Assembly (NCBI GenBank): GCA_036971615.1
Contig: JAYKKR010000002.1
Span: 930,001-994,000, forward strand
Reading direction: 5' to 3'
DNA length: 64,000 nucleotides
From: Amyloporia xantha
Lineage: Eukaryota > Basidiomycota > Agaricomycetes > Polyporales > Adustoporiaceae
The position numbers and the translations under genes are program-made. A model generated the notes under the pieces. That model saw nothing but the letters and a program-made list of their open reading frames with translations, searched no databases and was not told where the DNA came from. Shown here one piece after another: positions 35,706 to 48,340 of the stretch; the first letter of the stretch is position 1; each line of letters opens with the position of its first letter.

Positions 35706-36967
35706 TCATACCTCCTTGCCAAGGCTGTCCAAATCATTTGCCCGGAAGTCAGACGTAGGCTCTGTAGTCACATTCTCACACGTTGAAGAATGGGCGTCCG
35801 CACTGCCAGCTGCAAAATCGATAGTGCCGAGAGCGAAATCGTCCGTACTAGGACTTTGATCAGACGGCTGATGTAACTTGATACCGAATTGGCACAGACT
35901 TGTGCATATAGCGAAACCCTTGCATATCACGATAAGAATAGTTGAGAGTAGATAGGTTACGCCTCACCATTGAAGGGAAGATCGCATTGAATGCAATGTA
36001 CTGCAAACCGTGTCTGTCTCCGAATTGACAAAGCACGGTCATCAATAAGAAGAACCTAGTTGACAACATCATTAAGCTTTCGATGAGTTATAGTAAAAGC
36101 GCCTACAGCATGAGACTCCTGCTCTCTGTGTATCGGCTGTATAACTGCCATCGGCACCTCCTCAGCTCAGGACTGAGATGGCGCCGAGCGCCTCTATGTA
36201 TATAGTATGATATATATCCTGTTAATTGGGAGACTAATGTGAGCCGCGCAGCAGTGAATATACACGAAAGATCATACCAAGAGAGCACAAGTTTGTGCTA
36301 CCTTTCTTTCATAAGTTACATCCAACAAGACGAACGACAACGTACATCAATACACTCCCAACCGCCACGAGAATGGGTATATCCACAGGATGGCTGTCAG
36401 ACACTCCAGCAGGATAGAAGTTCATTTCACCGATAATGAGAGCAGAAATTATTCCACCTGAGCATTTTGTGTATGTGAGCTTGGTCAAACAGGGGCGAAC
36501 ATGCCAACAGCATACCCGAGAACACAAGTGTGAAGAGTCCAACAGCAATCACAACCGTCATATGAAGGCGTGAAAGCTTTAGTGCTGTAGCGACCTGCGA
36601 AAGAAACCCATTCGCTTTATCAACAAGCGCACGGGACTGTGGTTCAGGTGACTGACAGTCATGGAATCACATAAACAGCCTAAGGGCAGCATGATGCCAA
36701 CATTAACAAGGCCAGCTCTATGCTTAACGATCGGGGAAGCAGTTGTAGCAGAGATGTAGTGCAGGGCTAGATGCTGGATTAGATATGATGAGCGACCCTA
36801 TGATCATGTCTCGTCACGGTAGCGAACGCACCGGCACAGCTAGTAGCAGGCTGCCCAAGCTGTAAAACACGTAAAGCATTCTCGATTTTGCAGAGGGACG
36901 ATAGCGAATGGCTCGAAATGACAGAAAAAAGGAGCCCAAAAACAAGCCTGTTTAGTGACACGTTCAA
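35706..36967 (-). CDS. possible multi-span membrane protein (low-confidence model)
   Basis: Several hydrophobic segments lie in order on the minus strand between possible splice sites: LFLGSFFLSFRAIRY (near 36920), LYVFYSLGSLLLAVP (near 36860), MTVVIAVGLFTLVFSG (near 36540), GGIISALIIGEM and IPILVAVGSVLMYVVV (near 36340-36450), and RFFLLMTVLCQFG (near 36030). The chain ends in an acidic Ser/Thr-rich tail that stops at 35706. Hydrophobic spans followed by a polar C-terminal tail recall the seven-span orphan membrane proteins that are numerous in Agaricomycetes. Not all junctions keep phase in my reading, so it may be a decayed copy. Confidence 0.32.
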
Positions 36968-39900
36968 ACACGTATAGCCATGTCAGGATAGGTCGGAACT
37001 ATACCACATAATAAGAATTCTACTGAAAGAGCGACAGTCTTGACAGCGGTGATCTGGATTTCGGGCATACTGAGGAGGAAAGGCCAAAAGAGCGATGACT
37101 GGACACACCTGAAAGCCAACGACATTTAAAGCCGGGGATATTCTCGCGAACCCCTTCTCTATCAAGCGCCGGTTCGCGTATTTGGAGTCCGATGGCGTAC
37201 AACGGAGACATGAAAAATGATTTTGACAGCTGCACCCGACAGCCGTGTCAGCAGGGATTAACCCACCTCTCACGCGGCAGAATCCTGAATGGCCGCTACC
37301 ATAAGTTAGGACATCCCAGTGTCCCTAGAATTGGATTGAGTACGGAACGTCTCTCATCGGACGCGCCGCGGTCTGTCGGAATTTACCGCGCCATTGAGTG
37401 ACGTTGCACGGATCAATCTAACTTCTTGGGATTGACTGAAATGATTTGTAAAAACGCTAAGAGCGCCAATATAGCGATGCTGTCAGTATCCTTTGTAAAA
37501 CATCAACAGGGAGCTCAACAGAGACAAAATACAACCCGCGCACCTCATTAGATCTCCCCAAGATCTGTATACTTTACTCGAATAGCACCGTATGAGCGTT
37601 GGTAAAATGTCCGAGTCTGACCTGCTAGCTCTGTGGACGCGATGATAAAGTTGAAAATCACCTTTCAGAGCGATCCGCTAACAGTCCTGGCACACAATCT
37701 TGCACTTTGATTAAGCGTGTCTATAAACATGACTTGAGGCGAGTGTGAGCGGATCGCAATAGTAATCGTGTATCATCTAGGCCAAGCAATATAGTACTTA
37801 CCGATAGACAGTCTCCCGAACAATCACACAAACACCCGGATCTTGCGAGACCACCACATGCGCCCAGGCCCAGTGGAAACGTCGACATTTGAGGTTGAAT
37901 GACATCGATTCAGTTCTTGATTTCACGCATGATGTCAATTGGCATGGAGTCGGGCGGCATGCACCCCCCGACATGCATCAACCACGATTCAACCCTTGTT
38001 GCCATTTGTTGTTTGAACTTCGCCTCGCCCCAATCTATCGACTCAAGTCGGATACCGTCGAATGCCAGTACGAAACCGACTCATCCAGTTTCTCTTTGCG
38101 TATTCGTGTGCTTACATCAGCACGCTATGCGACAAGGCGGCTTGAAGGCGGCGACCTGATCGACTTAGCAGACTTGTCCTCTGCGCCGACTTTGCTCTGT
38201 TTAGTGCTGTCCGCCCCATCGTCTACAAAGTCTTCTGTCTACTGTGGCAACCACAACTTCAAGAGATCTGGGCATAGCGTTCCTGGTCGACTGTGTCTGA
38301 GCGTCGACTGGATGCTCGTCTCGTCATCTGCATCGCAGCTTGTCTCTATTGTCAAAGGCTACTGGGGATAGTTTTAATTTTCCACTTGTGCGGACACTCA
38401 TCGATATCACGCAGATCTTCTTGGTCAGAATGACATATCCTAATTTAGTGCAATTTTCAGCCCCTACTCGCCTCCCCGCCAGGTCCAGTACCGTCGAGCA
38501 ACCGTACGCCGCGGTGGCTAGTTTGCAACGTGAGTGTTATCTTCTCTATATACCTACATATATGTCGTCCGCTTGTCTAACGGAGATCGAAGTCGTTTCA
38601 GTGCACACACTCTGGTGGGCGAGAGGAGTATCAATGCTAGTATGTAAGTATTCTATGATACATTCTTTTTTCTACCCAGTTCGTATACACACTGTTATTT
38701 CGTTGCGCGCACATCTCAGCTGTGGCAGGTTCCCGTACAGTAGTACAGGGTTTGTATTTATTCCGACAAAAACAGTGTTTCAATCATACATGCGACTCCA
38801 ATCGACAGGATGTGATGGTGCCCAAACACGTGAAGAAATCCATGGGAAAAAGCGTCGATTGACATCGACTCGCATCAAACATGCCGAATTCACGACATCC
38901 ACAGTCGACGGGACTCGCTCGCACCTCCTTACAGCTTGGCCGTGCTTTTTGGTGCCAGGATTGGGAGATTGATTATCATACGTGTGATGCTGACGGTGTC
39001 CTGTCTTCCCACGTCCAATGATAGCATGCGAAACGGCAAATAGTGCTTTCTATAGGGAATCTTCGACGAGTCTGACGGTTGAAATTGGAGGTGACAGAAG
39101 GAATATTGCGTCCGAGCTTGGGAATCGGAGCTCGCGGTCCGCAATTGTTGCCCCTAACAGGAAGATCGTCAGCTCTATAGATCGAGGAGAGGTGCGAATA
39201 TAGGCTCCTGGCTAATCAGGTGTCTGTAATCGTCTTGGGTCAAAGCTAACTATAATATGTATTTGAGCTAGATCACTTCTTGCTCCGGTCCGTGAAAGTT
39301 TTCCCTATCCGTTCACATACCTGAAACGGATGGGTAAAATAAGCTAAGTACGCCCATCGTGACGTCTGCGCAACCTTGTCGCAGTTTCTAACCACTACTA
39401 GTCGGTGCTACAGAGTCAAATCCTAGCTAGTATGAATGAAAGTGAATACTTTATGTATTTTTTGCAACACTGGCTTGCTCCTTTGGCAGAGAGGTGCTGT
39501 CCTTCTCACATTTATTCCTGTATTGACAAACTGAATACTATCTGATCGTGATCCAGGACGTCACTCCGCAGAAATGTATTGCATATGAAGAGGTATAGCA
39601 TTGTGTTCTAGCTGTGAACATGGCTGCACATCAATGACCATTTACATCACTCAGGCCAATACACCTGAGTATGCATGAAGTGATCATGCAGAAAGTGGTC
39701 ATCTGCAAGGTCAGTATGCAACTTCATAATATTTTCTGAATTGTATCATAGATACCAGGTCTTTGCTAAGATATATCTGTGTGTACCTTTCATATATGTA
39801 CATAATTCAGTATAAATGCTAATATCTATAACAGTGCGCAGTTATACATTCTGCTATGCACAATTAGATTGCTTTTGGGTACCTCCTTCAAAGAAATCAT

Positions 39901-40707
39901 GTGGTTTACCCTAACTTCTCATTCTTCAAGGTGTGGTGCTATCACACTTGCATACTAATTATGTCTAATCATAACTGGGTATTAAATATCCTTTGACTGA
40001 TTGCTTTAACATTTATTGTATGTCACATTCACTCTCTTTTTATGCTGGATAATAAGCTAAAAGTATTTGGATATACAGCTTGATACATTCATAGAATGTG
40101 TATACAGCATGTAGCTTACAACACATATGATTTGACATTCCCAAAATGTCCCAGCACAATTCACATTGTTTGCTTCAGGGTTATGTAGGTGGCATAAACA
40201 TATAATATTCTATCTATTCTAATATTAGTCAAATTGCTTCAGCCTCTATCAATCCAACAATTGTGTTATTGCAATTGCAGATGCGAGCACTCTGAAATTT
40301 TGACCTTGTTACTAGTATTTATATTGTGGGATTTACTTGTTGAATAATAGCAAGGTGACCATGATATTAATGGCTGATGAAAAGGCTATGATTTAATTGA
40401 ATACATTGGATATATGATCAAATTGATTTCTATGATCAAATTAGTTTCTTTCTAATGAAAATATTTTGGGGATTTCTCTAGTAATATGAATGTGACCAGC
40501 GGAATATGGAATACACCACAATATGATTTACCATATATATGTCATTTCTCTCAAAGCCATTGTCAATAGCCACATCAAGACGCCGAAACTATTCCGAGTG
40601 CCAGCTATCACGTGCCAACAATGTCTCCTGAGGTGGACTAGAAGCTCATCCGCAGTTCTTAAGCCGAAGTCGATATATATTCTACAGACACCAATGACCG
40701 TGAGCTG
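36968..40707. other. interval without a supported gene, containing an AT-rich block at about 39430-40560
   Basis: Frames at 37889-38371 and 38340-38972 (+) are fairly long but show no motif and no convincing splice chain. From about 39430 to 40560 base composition shifts to AT-rich, with recurrent TATACAGC/ATGTATAC-like words and almost no open frames. It resembles the left AT-rich block and is probably old mobile DNA, although I find no termini. Confidence 0.45.
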
Positions 40708-42057
40708 ATGAATATTCCCTCTGACAGCAAGTGTCTTGTCTCCTCTGCGCTGACACCTCCCAAGGTTATAATGTTCTATCCTTGGGCTATTCCTCCTCAA
40801 TCATGGACACTGGCTTATTCTGATGTGCCTTCGTCATCTGTGATGGGCAACATGCCAGGGACCAGTCTCGGGACGGATCCGTTTGAAGAGCTTGGCAGTC
40901 TGCCAGTGCCCTCACGTATGGTGCCGTTCCCGAGTATGTTCTTAACTACATGCAATGGTGCTGGTCTCATCGAGGTACAACCGTGGCACTTCTTGCTAGT
41001 TCATTGTCCTTGTTGATGTCGTGAACTTAGATCCAGAACTTGAATGAGAACACTGCCCCCAATCCAGCATTTAAATCCATACTCCCGGACATTCCATCAT
41101 CCGAGTCAAGTATTCCTTCTGGATGTAGGCCTTTTTATGAGGTCAGGACCAAGCCTACTTCTCAGAGTGTCACTGAGGGATTGTGTCGCAGGAAGCTGAA
41201 CTCAAGGAACAGGCTTTTGCCAGTGGTATAAATTTTGACACACATGATCCTCTTGGTGCGTCAAACATAGGTAAGAACCCCTCTTCTCCATGATTTCAAC
41301 ACGAAAAAAATGTGCTCCTACATTTCAAAAAATAGATGATGTGACCGCCTGGTTTAGTCTCGCAGACCCAAGAAACTTAGCCCTTGGTGGTGTGGGTACG
41401 TCAGCTATATGTGAGCCTGCAATGCTAGTTACTCATAGCGAATGGGAACCCGTCAACGGGACATTGCAGCTGCGGATTGTTTACCCAATAACTACTCCGA
41501 CGACATGGCGGACCCCGGTGCAGTAGTGCCCTCAGTCGCTCGAATCCACCCTGCCACTTCTCATGGCTCAGAGACGGCGAGTGTTTCCGACGTTGACCTC
41601 AAACCGCTGCACGGTTTCACGACCTCTCCTGCCTGTGGTTTCAACACCGGTGCTGAAGCGACACAACCGAAAGGGCCCGAGGAAAGGTGCGATACGGTGA
41701 TCCCTGCATTTGTTGGCAGCTTGTAATCATACAGATTTACGCAGGGAATGTGTTGATATAGCGAAGATTGCTAGCTCGAAGGTCCCGCATCGAGGTTGTG
41801 CATGGAACCCGACAGCATGTGACGGCTGTCGCAGACGAAAAATCAGGTGTAGTGGGCCTATCCCAGGTCGCATGGATAAGATGTGCCGGTTGGTGATATT
41901 TTGCTCTGATCCCTGTGCTGTGCTCTCTGACGATATGCTACTTGGTCTGATTAGGTCGTGCACCAGTCGAAACGACCAGAGTCCTTGCACATATCTATAT
42001 GTCACCCAACGAGCTGCGTTGAGGGCGCAGAGGAAGAAACTGCAAATAAGCGGATAA
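40708..42057 (+). CDS. Zn2Cys6 zinc-cluster protein (partial model)
   Basis: The firm part is near the 3' end. After an intron at 41685-41741 the frame reads CDGCRRRKIRC, and across a 75-nt intron it resumes as SCTSRNDQSPC. Together these give C-x2-C-x6-C-x11-C-x2-C-x8-C, a complete fungal binuclear zinc cluster, followed by a basic tail ending at 42057. Upstream, exons starting at the ATG at 40708 chain in phase through LIE/IQNLNENT, CRPFYE/EAELKEQ and ASNI/DDVTAWFSLADPR up to about 41393. The joint between about 41393 and 41530 does not close cleanly, so these could be two genes or a damaged one. A zinc cluster close to the C-terminus is unusual. Either a downstream exon is missing or this is a short regulator. 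Confidence 0.58.
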
Positions 42058-43706
42058 CGTTTTCGTTCCTTGACATATAGCTGGCTTTGAAGCCCGGTAC
42101 TTCTCAACTTCTAAGCTAGCCGTCCTCTTGCACGTTCGCTCACGTGTAGAGTAGATGTTCATGTCCACCGACACTACATCTTGATCATGCTTCTTGCACG
42201 GGGCTCACTCACTCTATCTGAATGCTTTCATGAACGCTCTCGTGCTATCACTGCTCTGTGATGTTATAGTTATAATAGTTAATGTTTTCGAAATCATCCT
42301 ATTGCTATCAAAATATGTCGCCGCACTTCCGAAGTCGGCCTTGATGAACTGTTCATCAGGACCAGTCAGGGTACCAGCTGTAAGATTGCCCTGAATGCAA
42401 CTTCAGGCGTGTTACAATTATGGCTATCAGGGACTGTCAAGTCCGTCAGATTCTTGACTCGAAGAGCAATTTGATATAGCTTTAATAGATATTCTCTGCT
42501 ATCGCATACGTTGTAAATGGTGTTACACTGCAATTAGAGTAAGGGGTGGGCGATTCAAGCCGACCAGCCAGCTGTTCAGGATTGCACCAACAGCGGTCGA
42601 GCGAGACCTATGATTTGGTGGAAAAGGGAGACCGTTCGACTCAGGAAAGAAGTAGACGATAGCACTCCCGAGACTGAAGGCGTAATGTGTAGCTCGGGTC
42701 ACACTAATCACGGGCTGTTTACCTGTCGAAGACGCGGTTCTGAGCGTATGTCGCTTGACCCGCTTCCGTTGATGATGGGACCACGGCTCGTCAGGGTCAA
42801 TCCGGGAACACCAGACGACGGAGGCTTCTTGCTCTTCAACAGACGATCCCGGCGAAGAGCGAACAAGGCGCGGGTAAAAAACCATTAGTTCGTGATCTCG
42901 TACGAATTGGTCAAAGCAGGGAAGGCTCACCATAATAACTGTCCAATCTGTACGTTACATTTGCAACCGATAACACTTGCTCCCGCTACTTCTGCTGTGT
43001 ACGCTGTAGGCGGTGCAGATTTGCCACAGCGGGATAATGCTCCGGTTCTTGACTGGACTGTATCAGCCCCACGCTGCAACACTGGAGGACGTGGGCCGCT
43101 CACATGCCCCACTCGGGCACGGCATTACCTTTGTCTTCCACAAAAGCTCGCAGGATGGGATGATTGTCCCCGCATCCGGCTTCTGAATGCCTGTCGACGC
43201 CATAATGCAAGCTGTAGGCTTAGCCGTTGATATGCCCGAGTTCAGGGTAGCGCGGCATAGAGTCTCTGTCAGGGCTTTGGGCCAGAGATTGCACTATTAC
43301 TCACCCGTCTCTACGTCTCTACGTGCAGACAGTACCGTGGCCAGGGCACATTTCTGTGCGTCTTGCATGGTGCAAGAGGCCGAGATAGACGTACCTCTAC
43401 GTCTCATGTGAATACACTGATTATGTAATGGTAGTGTGAACAACGTGAACAACCAATATCCCAGTACTCCAATTTCTACTTTCTGTTTCTTTGACGGTTT
43501 TTATGTGTTCTACGTGAATTGTTGTGCCGACTACCATGGACATTAATTCATACTGTACTGTAGAAGTATCACAATCTTGACAGCCAAACGCGATCACGTG
43601 GTTACACGTCGAACTTGGAACTCAGCTGTGTTGGTCATCGTGTCACGAGTCCATTGCGTTAAAAGCCATCGTCTCGCACTTGTTCTCCGAAGTTTTGTCA
43701 GGCAAT
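42058..43706. other. interval without a supported gene
   Basis: Overlapping frames on both strands (42523-42933 minus, 42610-43230 plus) show no recognisable motif. Cys residues near 42950 and 43100 on the + strand do not form a known spacing. The segment just before 43707 should hold the promoter of the dioxygenase gene. Confidence 0.4.
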
Positions 43707-45493
43707 ATGGAAGGTAAGTAGCGCATCTTTCCTACACCCTTTGAACCGCTGGTTGTGTCGGAGGATGCTACGCTGCTTCATGCCTGGACCTTCGGGCGGA
43801 ATCCACACAACCAGCCGCCCCCAGTTTTTCGCAAACGAAGTATTGCAGTTACTGATCACTTCTACAAGCCATATGTGCCCCCGTGGACGCTCAGTTTGAC
43901 TTCGACACGCTTCTACTAGATGCGTTGGCCGTAGAGGCGGCGTCCATAGATGGCGATGATGCGGAGGGGTACGATATATCCTGTGTCCCGTGGACCCCTT
44001 TTTCCTCCCCATCCCCTCTGTCCCCGGTGCCGGACGCGATTTCGGATTTCAAAGCAGCCGTTCCTGACCTTACCCTTCCGCCACTTAGGGCTCCTAAGCA
44101 TCTTCAGGCCTCCATGCACGCAACTCGAGAGGAGCCACCGTCACAATTGCAGGGTTCGATAGAGAAGCAGCGGAAGAAGGGGGCTTGGAACGCAAAACGA
44201 GCCCGGCAGCGTGCTCAACGACGGGACGCTACTCCGTACGACTTTCATGGAATTCACCCGTCAACGCACAGGCGTCACGTAGCTTCGGCTCGTATGGTTC
44301 AAACATCTTTGCAGGCGGAGCAGCTTCCACATACTAAGAACGCCTATACTGGTGGGAGGGAAAAAACATCCTCCCGACGCGTCTTCGAGCTGGAGGATCT
44401 TATCGGCCCTGCTTCAAGGCACCGTTTCAAGCTGGTGCGCTGGGATGGAAGGTGCGTGGCTTCGTTCGGATACTCTCCGGGAGCGAGATCACATTACGGA
44501 CGTCACAGGGTGTCGAAACCCATCATCGATGGCAGCGGGCGCATTATTGGAGTCCTTGTCGGGTTTCCGAACGATCCCACATGGGAGCATGTCCATGCCG
44601 CAGCAGCCGAAGCCATCAAGGAGGCCCGTGAGCACATGGTATTTCCCTCGAAGCTAAGGAAGCATCGGCGAGGCGATTTCCCGGCTGTAGCTATAGGTGT
44701 ATCCTTTGGTGGGGGACAAAAGGTGCGTAAATCTTGCCACGCTTACTAGCAATAAGAAATTGCTTCTGAGGAGCCAAGTTTTGATTATTTAGAGGCCTGG
44801 AAACCTTGTCAATACACCAGCAAATACGCCTATCCTTGAAGACCTTCTCAAAAGTAGCTGCATCAAACGCGTTGCTGGCTTCGCTTCCGGTGTGTATATG
44901 TTCTATGTGTACGGCGGCTTTTCATGATAGACTCTAATGCGCTAGCTGCCTTCGCAACCTGGGCGCCGAAACTGTACGCCTATTACGCAGACCACATGGG
45001 GCCACTTTTCGGCGCATATCCGCACCTTCATCGCAACTTTCGAAACAGCATTTTTGCCTGTGCGACAATCAATTTCGGCCCGACAACATGCACCTTTGAG
45101 CATCGTGATACAGGTAATCTACCCTTTGGCTGGTGTGCGATTACTGCCCTTGGCAATTTTGATTATACAAAGGGTGGACATCTTGTTCTGTGGGACATGG
45201 GACTCGTGGTAGAGTTTCCTCCTGGTTCTACGATTTTAATCCCATCTGCATCCATCCGACATTCGAATATTGCTATTCGTGAGGATGAGATACGGTATTC
45301 GTTCACACAATATTCGGCTGGTGGGCTTTTTCGCTGGGTAGATCATGGCTTACAGCCTGCTACAAAGTTCTATGCGAACTTGGATCATGGTGAGCTTTGG
45401 AACGAGAGGGAAAGGTCTAAGGAGCGGTGGGCGATGGGAATCAATATGTTTTCTAACTGGGACGAGTTTCGATACGAAGCTCTCAGTACTTAG
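43707..45493 (+). CDS. TET/JBP-type 2-oxoglutarate/Fe(II) dioxygenase (4 exons, 506 aa)
   Basis: TET/JBP enzymes oxidise methylated bases in DNA, and fungal members are expanded in basidiomycetes. The exons I favour are 43707-43713, 43869-44722, 44793-44889 and 44931-45493, all in phase. The double-stranded beta-helix core lies in the last exon. The HxD iron site is His377/Asp379 (within HRDTGNLPFGW), the distal iron His is His430 (RHSN), and the 2-oxoglutarate Arg is Arg441 (RYSFTQY). GHLVLWD and EFPPGSTILIPSA lie between. Before it come an Arg/Lys-rich linker and RRGDFPAVAIGVSFGGGQ. The start is doubtful. Immediately upstream, 43722-43883 is open in another frame and reads like the usual head of this family (PPPVFRKRSIAVTDHFY). 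It would join the main frame if one base were added near 43883. A frameshifted copy or a sequence error is therefore possible. Confidence 0.82.
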
Positions 45494-46781
45494 AGACGTC
45501 GCAAGCATGGGCCCTTGTGATTAGCTAGTAGAGCCCTGAACTTTTATCCTTTCTCCGATATTCCATCCTGTGGGACATATATTTCCCGTATGCTTAGACG
45601 ATATATTTTGTCCCTGGTAAATGTTCGAGAGAGATGTATGTCTGTTTACGACCCATGGCAAGTCCTCGCCTTAACCTTATCTTTGCATCAAGGGCTGTAG
45701 GCAGCAACGAGGGAGGATTCCACCAGTGCCTTCGACGTGGTGCCGGCCCTCTGACAGTAAATATGATTGATGTATTCTATCGAGTGGAGATTGACAATCT
45801 GATGACCACTAGGGAGGACGGGTGAATGATTAAGACAAGAAGGGAAGGCGGAGGCTGTGAGTAGTACTTCCGATAGCCATCCTAGCATGTGATCGTCGGT
45901 ACTCATTGAATATACCCCCGCAGGTGAGAGCTAATGACACAATTATAACGAGCTACATGGAGTACCAGACACGATGGCGGACGTCTTTGTCAAACCTATG
46001 GCAGGGCCATGGGAGACAGCGCCGAATGGGCTAGTAATACGGACGGGTTAGTGGTCGACACTGGCGTCGGGTAGTAGGTTCATGTACGTGCGGAAGCGTA
46101 GCAAGACACAGGCGTTATGCCATTGCGAAACGACAGGTTCTCTGCGTCGCACTGGGTAACTTTAGTGAAAAGAGTTCACATGAAGTACCAGTAGACCTAG
46201 GCAAGCCTATATTTGAAGCCCACATACGCGCGTTGACGATGGAATAGCGAAGAAGGACAATGTTCGAGCCACACTGCAGTTTATAATACAGCAATCGGGG
46301 AATTAAGTACAACAATTGCGAATGGATGCAGAGAGCTGCTCACCACTTGAACAATTCATGAATTCGTGGCATTTTGGATTATGTCCCTGTACGGCGAGTG
46401 CCTGTCCAGCCGTTGGACAATACCGGATAAATTTTTCGACCTACTGTGCGCACCAAACTGGAAAGAGCCTATGGGACAGAGGCGATCGGTCTTGACTTTT
46501 TGAGAGATTAACGCTCAAGGATGTGTTGAGATAATCAATTCCTTCGCACCCGGTACATAGCAATGCACGCGTTTCGTAATCTATGTGGCTGTTCAATGTT
46601 ACTTGCCTACTCTGCAGCTTTGAGAAGGCTTAGGAACAATCTGTCACCGACACAGGGAGAAATCCTTCCAATACAGAGCAATCAAAGGATCGAAGTACCG
46701 ATGGTAGCCGGTACCTGTGGCCTGAATACTAAAAGCCACGGAGAAATACGACTGCTGTTCCTTGCATCCTAATAACATTGT
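45494..46781. other. intergenic interval
   Basis: No supported exon is visible. A short + strand stretch near 45985 reads MADVFVKPM, faintly like the end of a copia-type RNase H, but it is isolated and was not accepted as an element. Confidence 0.45.
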
Positions 46782-48340
46782 TCAGAATTTCGACCATTGC
46801 ATGAGGCCCGTGTCGTCGACGAAACCAGCCGACTTCAGGCCTGTTGTCCAGAGAGCAGCGCATGACACATGCTTTTTACCAACCCAGCCCCACTTGAACT
46901 CGTTGGAGTACAACGGACTCCACTCCCGCGCTGTGTATTGAGAGTTGAGAATGATCTGAAGGATCAGTAGTGTTATTATATCACTAATGATGTACGGACA
47001 GACCATAGGGCTCGGAGTATCTCCGTATGTGGCGATGTGGTTGTCAGTACTAGACCACGCCCTTTCTTGCGGATCCGTGCCAAATTGAAGAATGTAAATC
47101 TGTGACGGCTGTTCATATTGAGAACAGAATAGGGGCGGCTTCAGCCATTTAAGGCGCGTGGCGCCCGCTGCCTGGAAGGCAGTACTGCATAATGTGGAAT
47201 GTGCCGCCCATGGCCTAATCCACAATATAGCCATAATGAGAGTCCTTTCTCGGCATTGTGAGATACACCATCCCCTGTGCAAGAATAATGAATCATACTG
47301 CAAGGTTCATGTCCGATATTGTAACCCTATTGCACGTTCTTTTTAGATGCATTGAATGACCCCGCCACCAGTATTCGTCATCATCGGCATCTTAGTTTGA
47401 ACTGTCGCAAAGGCCGCAGGGTTACAGACTGCCATCTCGTCCCTGCACGTACACGGTCGGATACTAAAATCAAAGTTCGAAAATGACTCTTTACACTCAG
47501 TGCGAGTGGACGTCACAGCTTGTGGTATCCGGAAGACCAATAGGTATAATCAATGCTCAGATAATCTCTGAAACTTCCCTTGATGAGTTCACCAAAGGCG
47601 ATCAATTTTGAAGCTTACCTTCATAAACACCGAAGAAAGGCCGTCCATGAGCTTGCCCTCCGCAAATCTCATCTCATTGCGTTCTGTCTCAGTCAAAGCA
47701 GCAGGGTAGAAATTCGAAGACTGTTTAATTGTAACGCCCCGCAAATGCTTGCTTGATCGTCCTGACGGAGCAAGGACCATGCCGTCCATTAGCCCTGCAT
47801 CCAAGCAGATTGAACAGCTTGCTAGCATCTGCGATGTTGATTTGTCCACTCGATGCACAATTGGTAAGTAATACGCTCACACAGCCAGAGTTGGGCTTTC
47901 AGACTAACGTTTGAGAATATTCCGCATCACATTTTTCGCTACAGGACTTGCAGGTCGTCCAGGAGCGCCCTTGTGAATCCCAAACATGTCACGCGCAGCA
48001 AAAAGAGGATACAGGATTCAGAGATGTGATATCTATAGCCAATTATTCCTGTAGGCGCACCAAACGGCATCAAATTTGTAGGGCAACCTATTACCAATAA
48101 ATACGTCATCATATAAAGAGGATTCACATACGATAGCATCCCACTCACCGCTTTGGGGATAGAAATATTGAGTATATCTTGCCCGACTGAACGGAGTTGT
48201 GTGGTCCTAATAACGAGAGCGCTGAGTATTCTGCCTATTCCCCAAAATTTGAGAGCGCGGTGGGTTTGATCATCGGAGGAGCCTAAGGATGAATCCGTCA
48301 ATACGTCTATGCATGGGACCGTTGGAAGAAAGACCGCCAA
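46782..48340 (-). CDS. unassigned candidate, possibly membrane-associated (low confidence)
   Basis: Four minus-strand open stretches lie in sequence: 48340-47939, 47858-47589, 47540-47343 and 47303-46782. The first contains IGRILSALVIRTTQLRSVG and a possible intron opening GTGAGT at about 48152. The last contains LKWLKPPLF and a hydrophobic segment ISDIITLLILQIIL, and it ends SKF. The order of an Arg/Gly motif and a later PPLF motif faintly recalls fungal wax-synthase-like membrane acyltransferases, but the catalytic region of that family is not evident. I could not verify every junction. Confidence 0.25.

Noticed and set aside
43698..44012. Minus-strand frame antisense to the dioxygenase 5' end
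   Set aside because: It lies opposite a motif-supported coding exon and has no features of its own.
45980..46050. Short frame with MADVFVKPM, like the end of a copia-type RNase H
   Set aside because: Isolated match of a few residues with no reverse transcriptase, integrase or LTR nearby. Chance similarity cannot be excluded.
46782..48340. Wax-synthase-like acyltransferase identity for the minus-strand candidate
   Set aside because: Only faint motif-order resemblance. The expected catalytic region is absent and the junctions are unverified.
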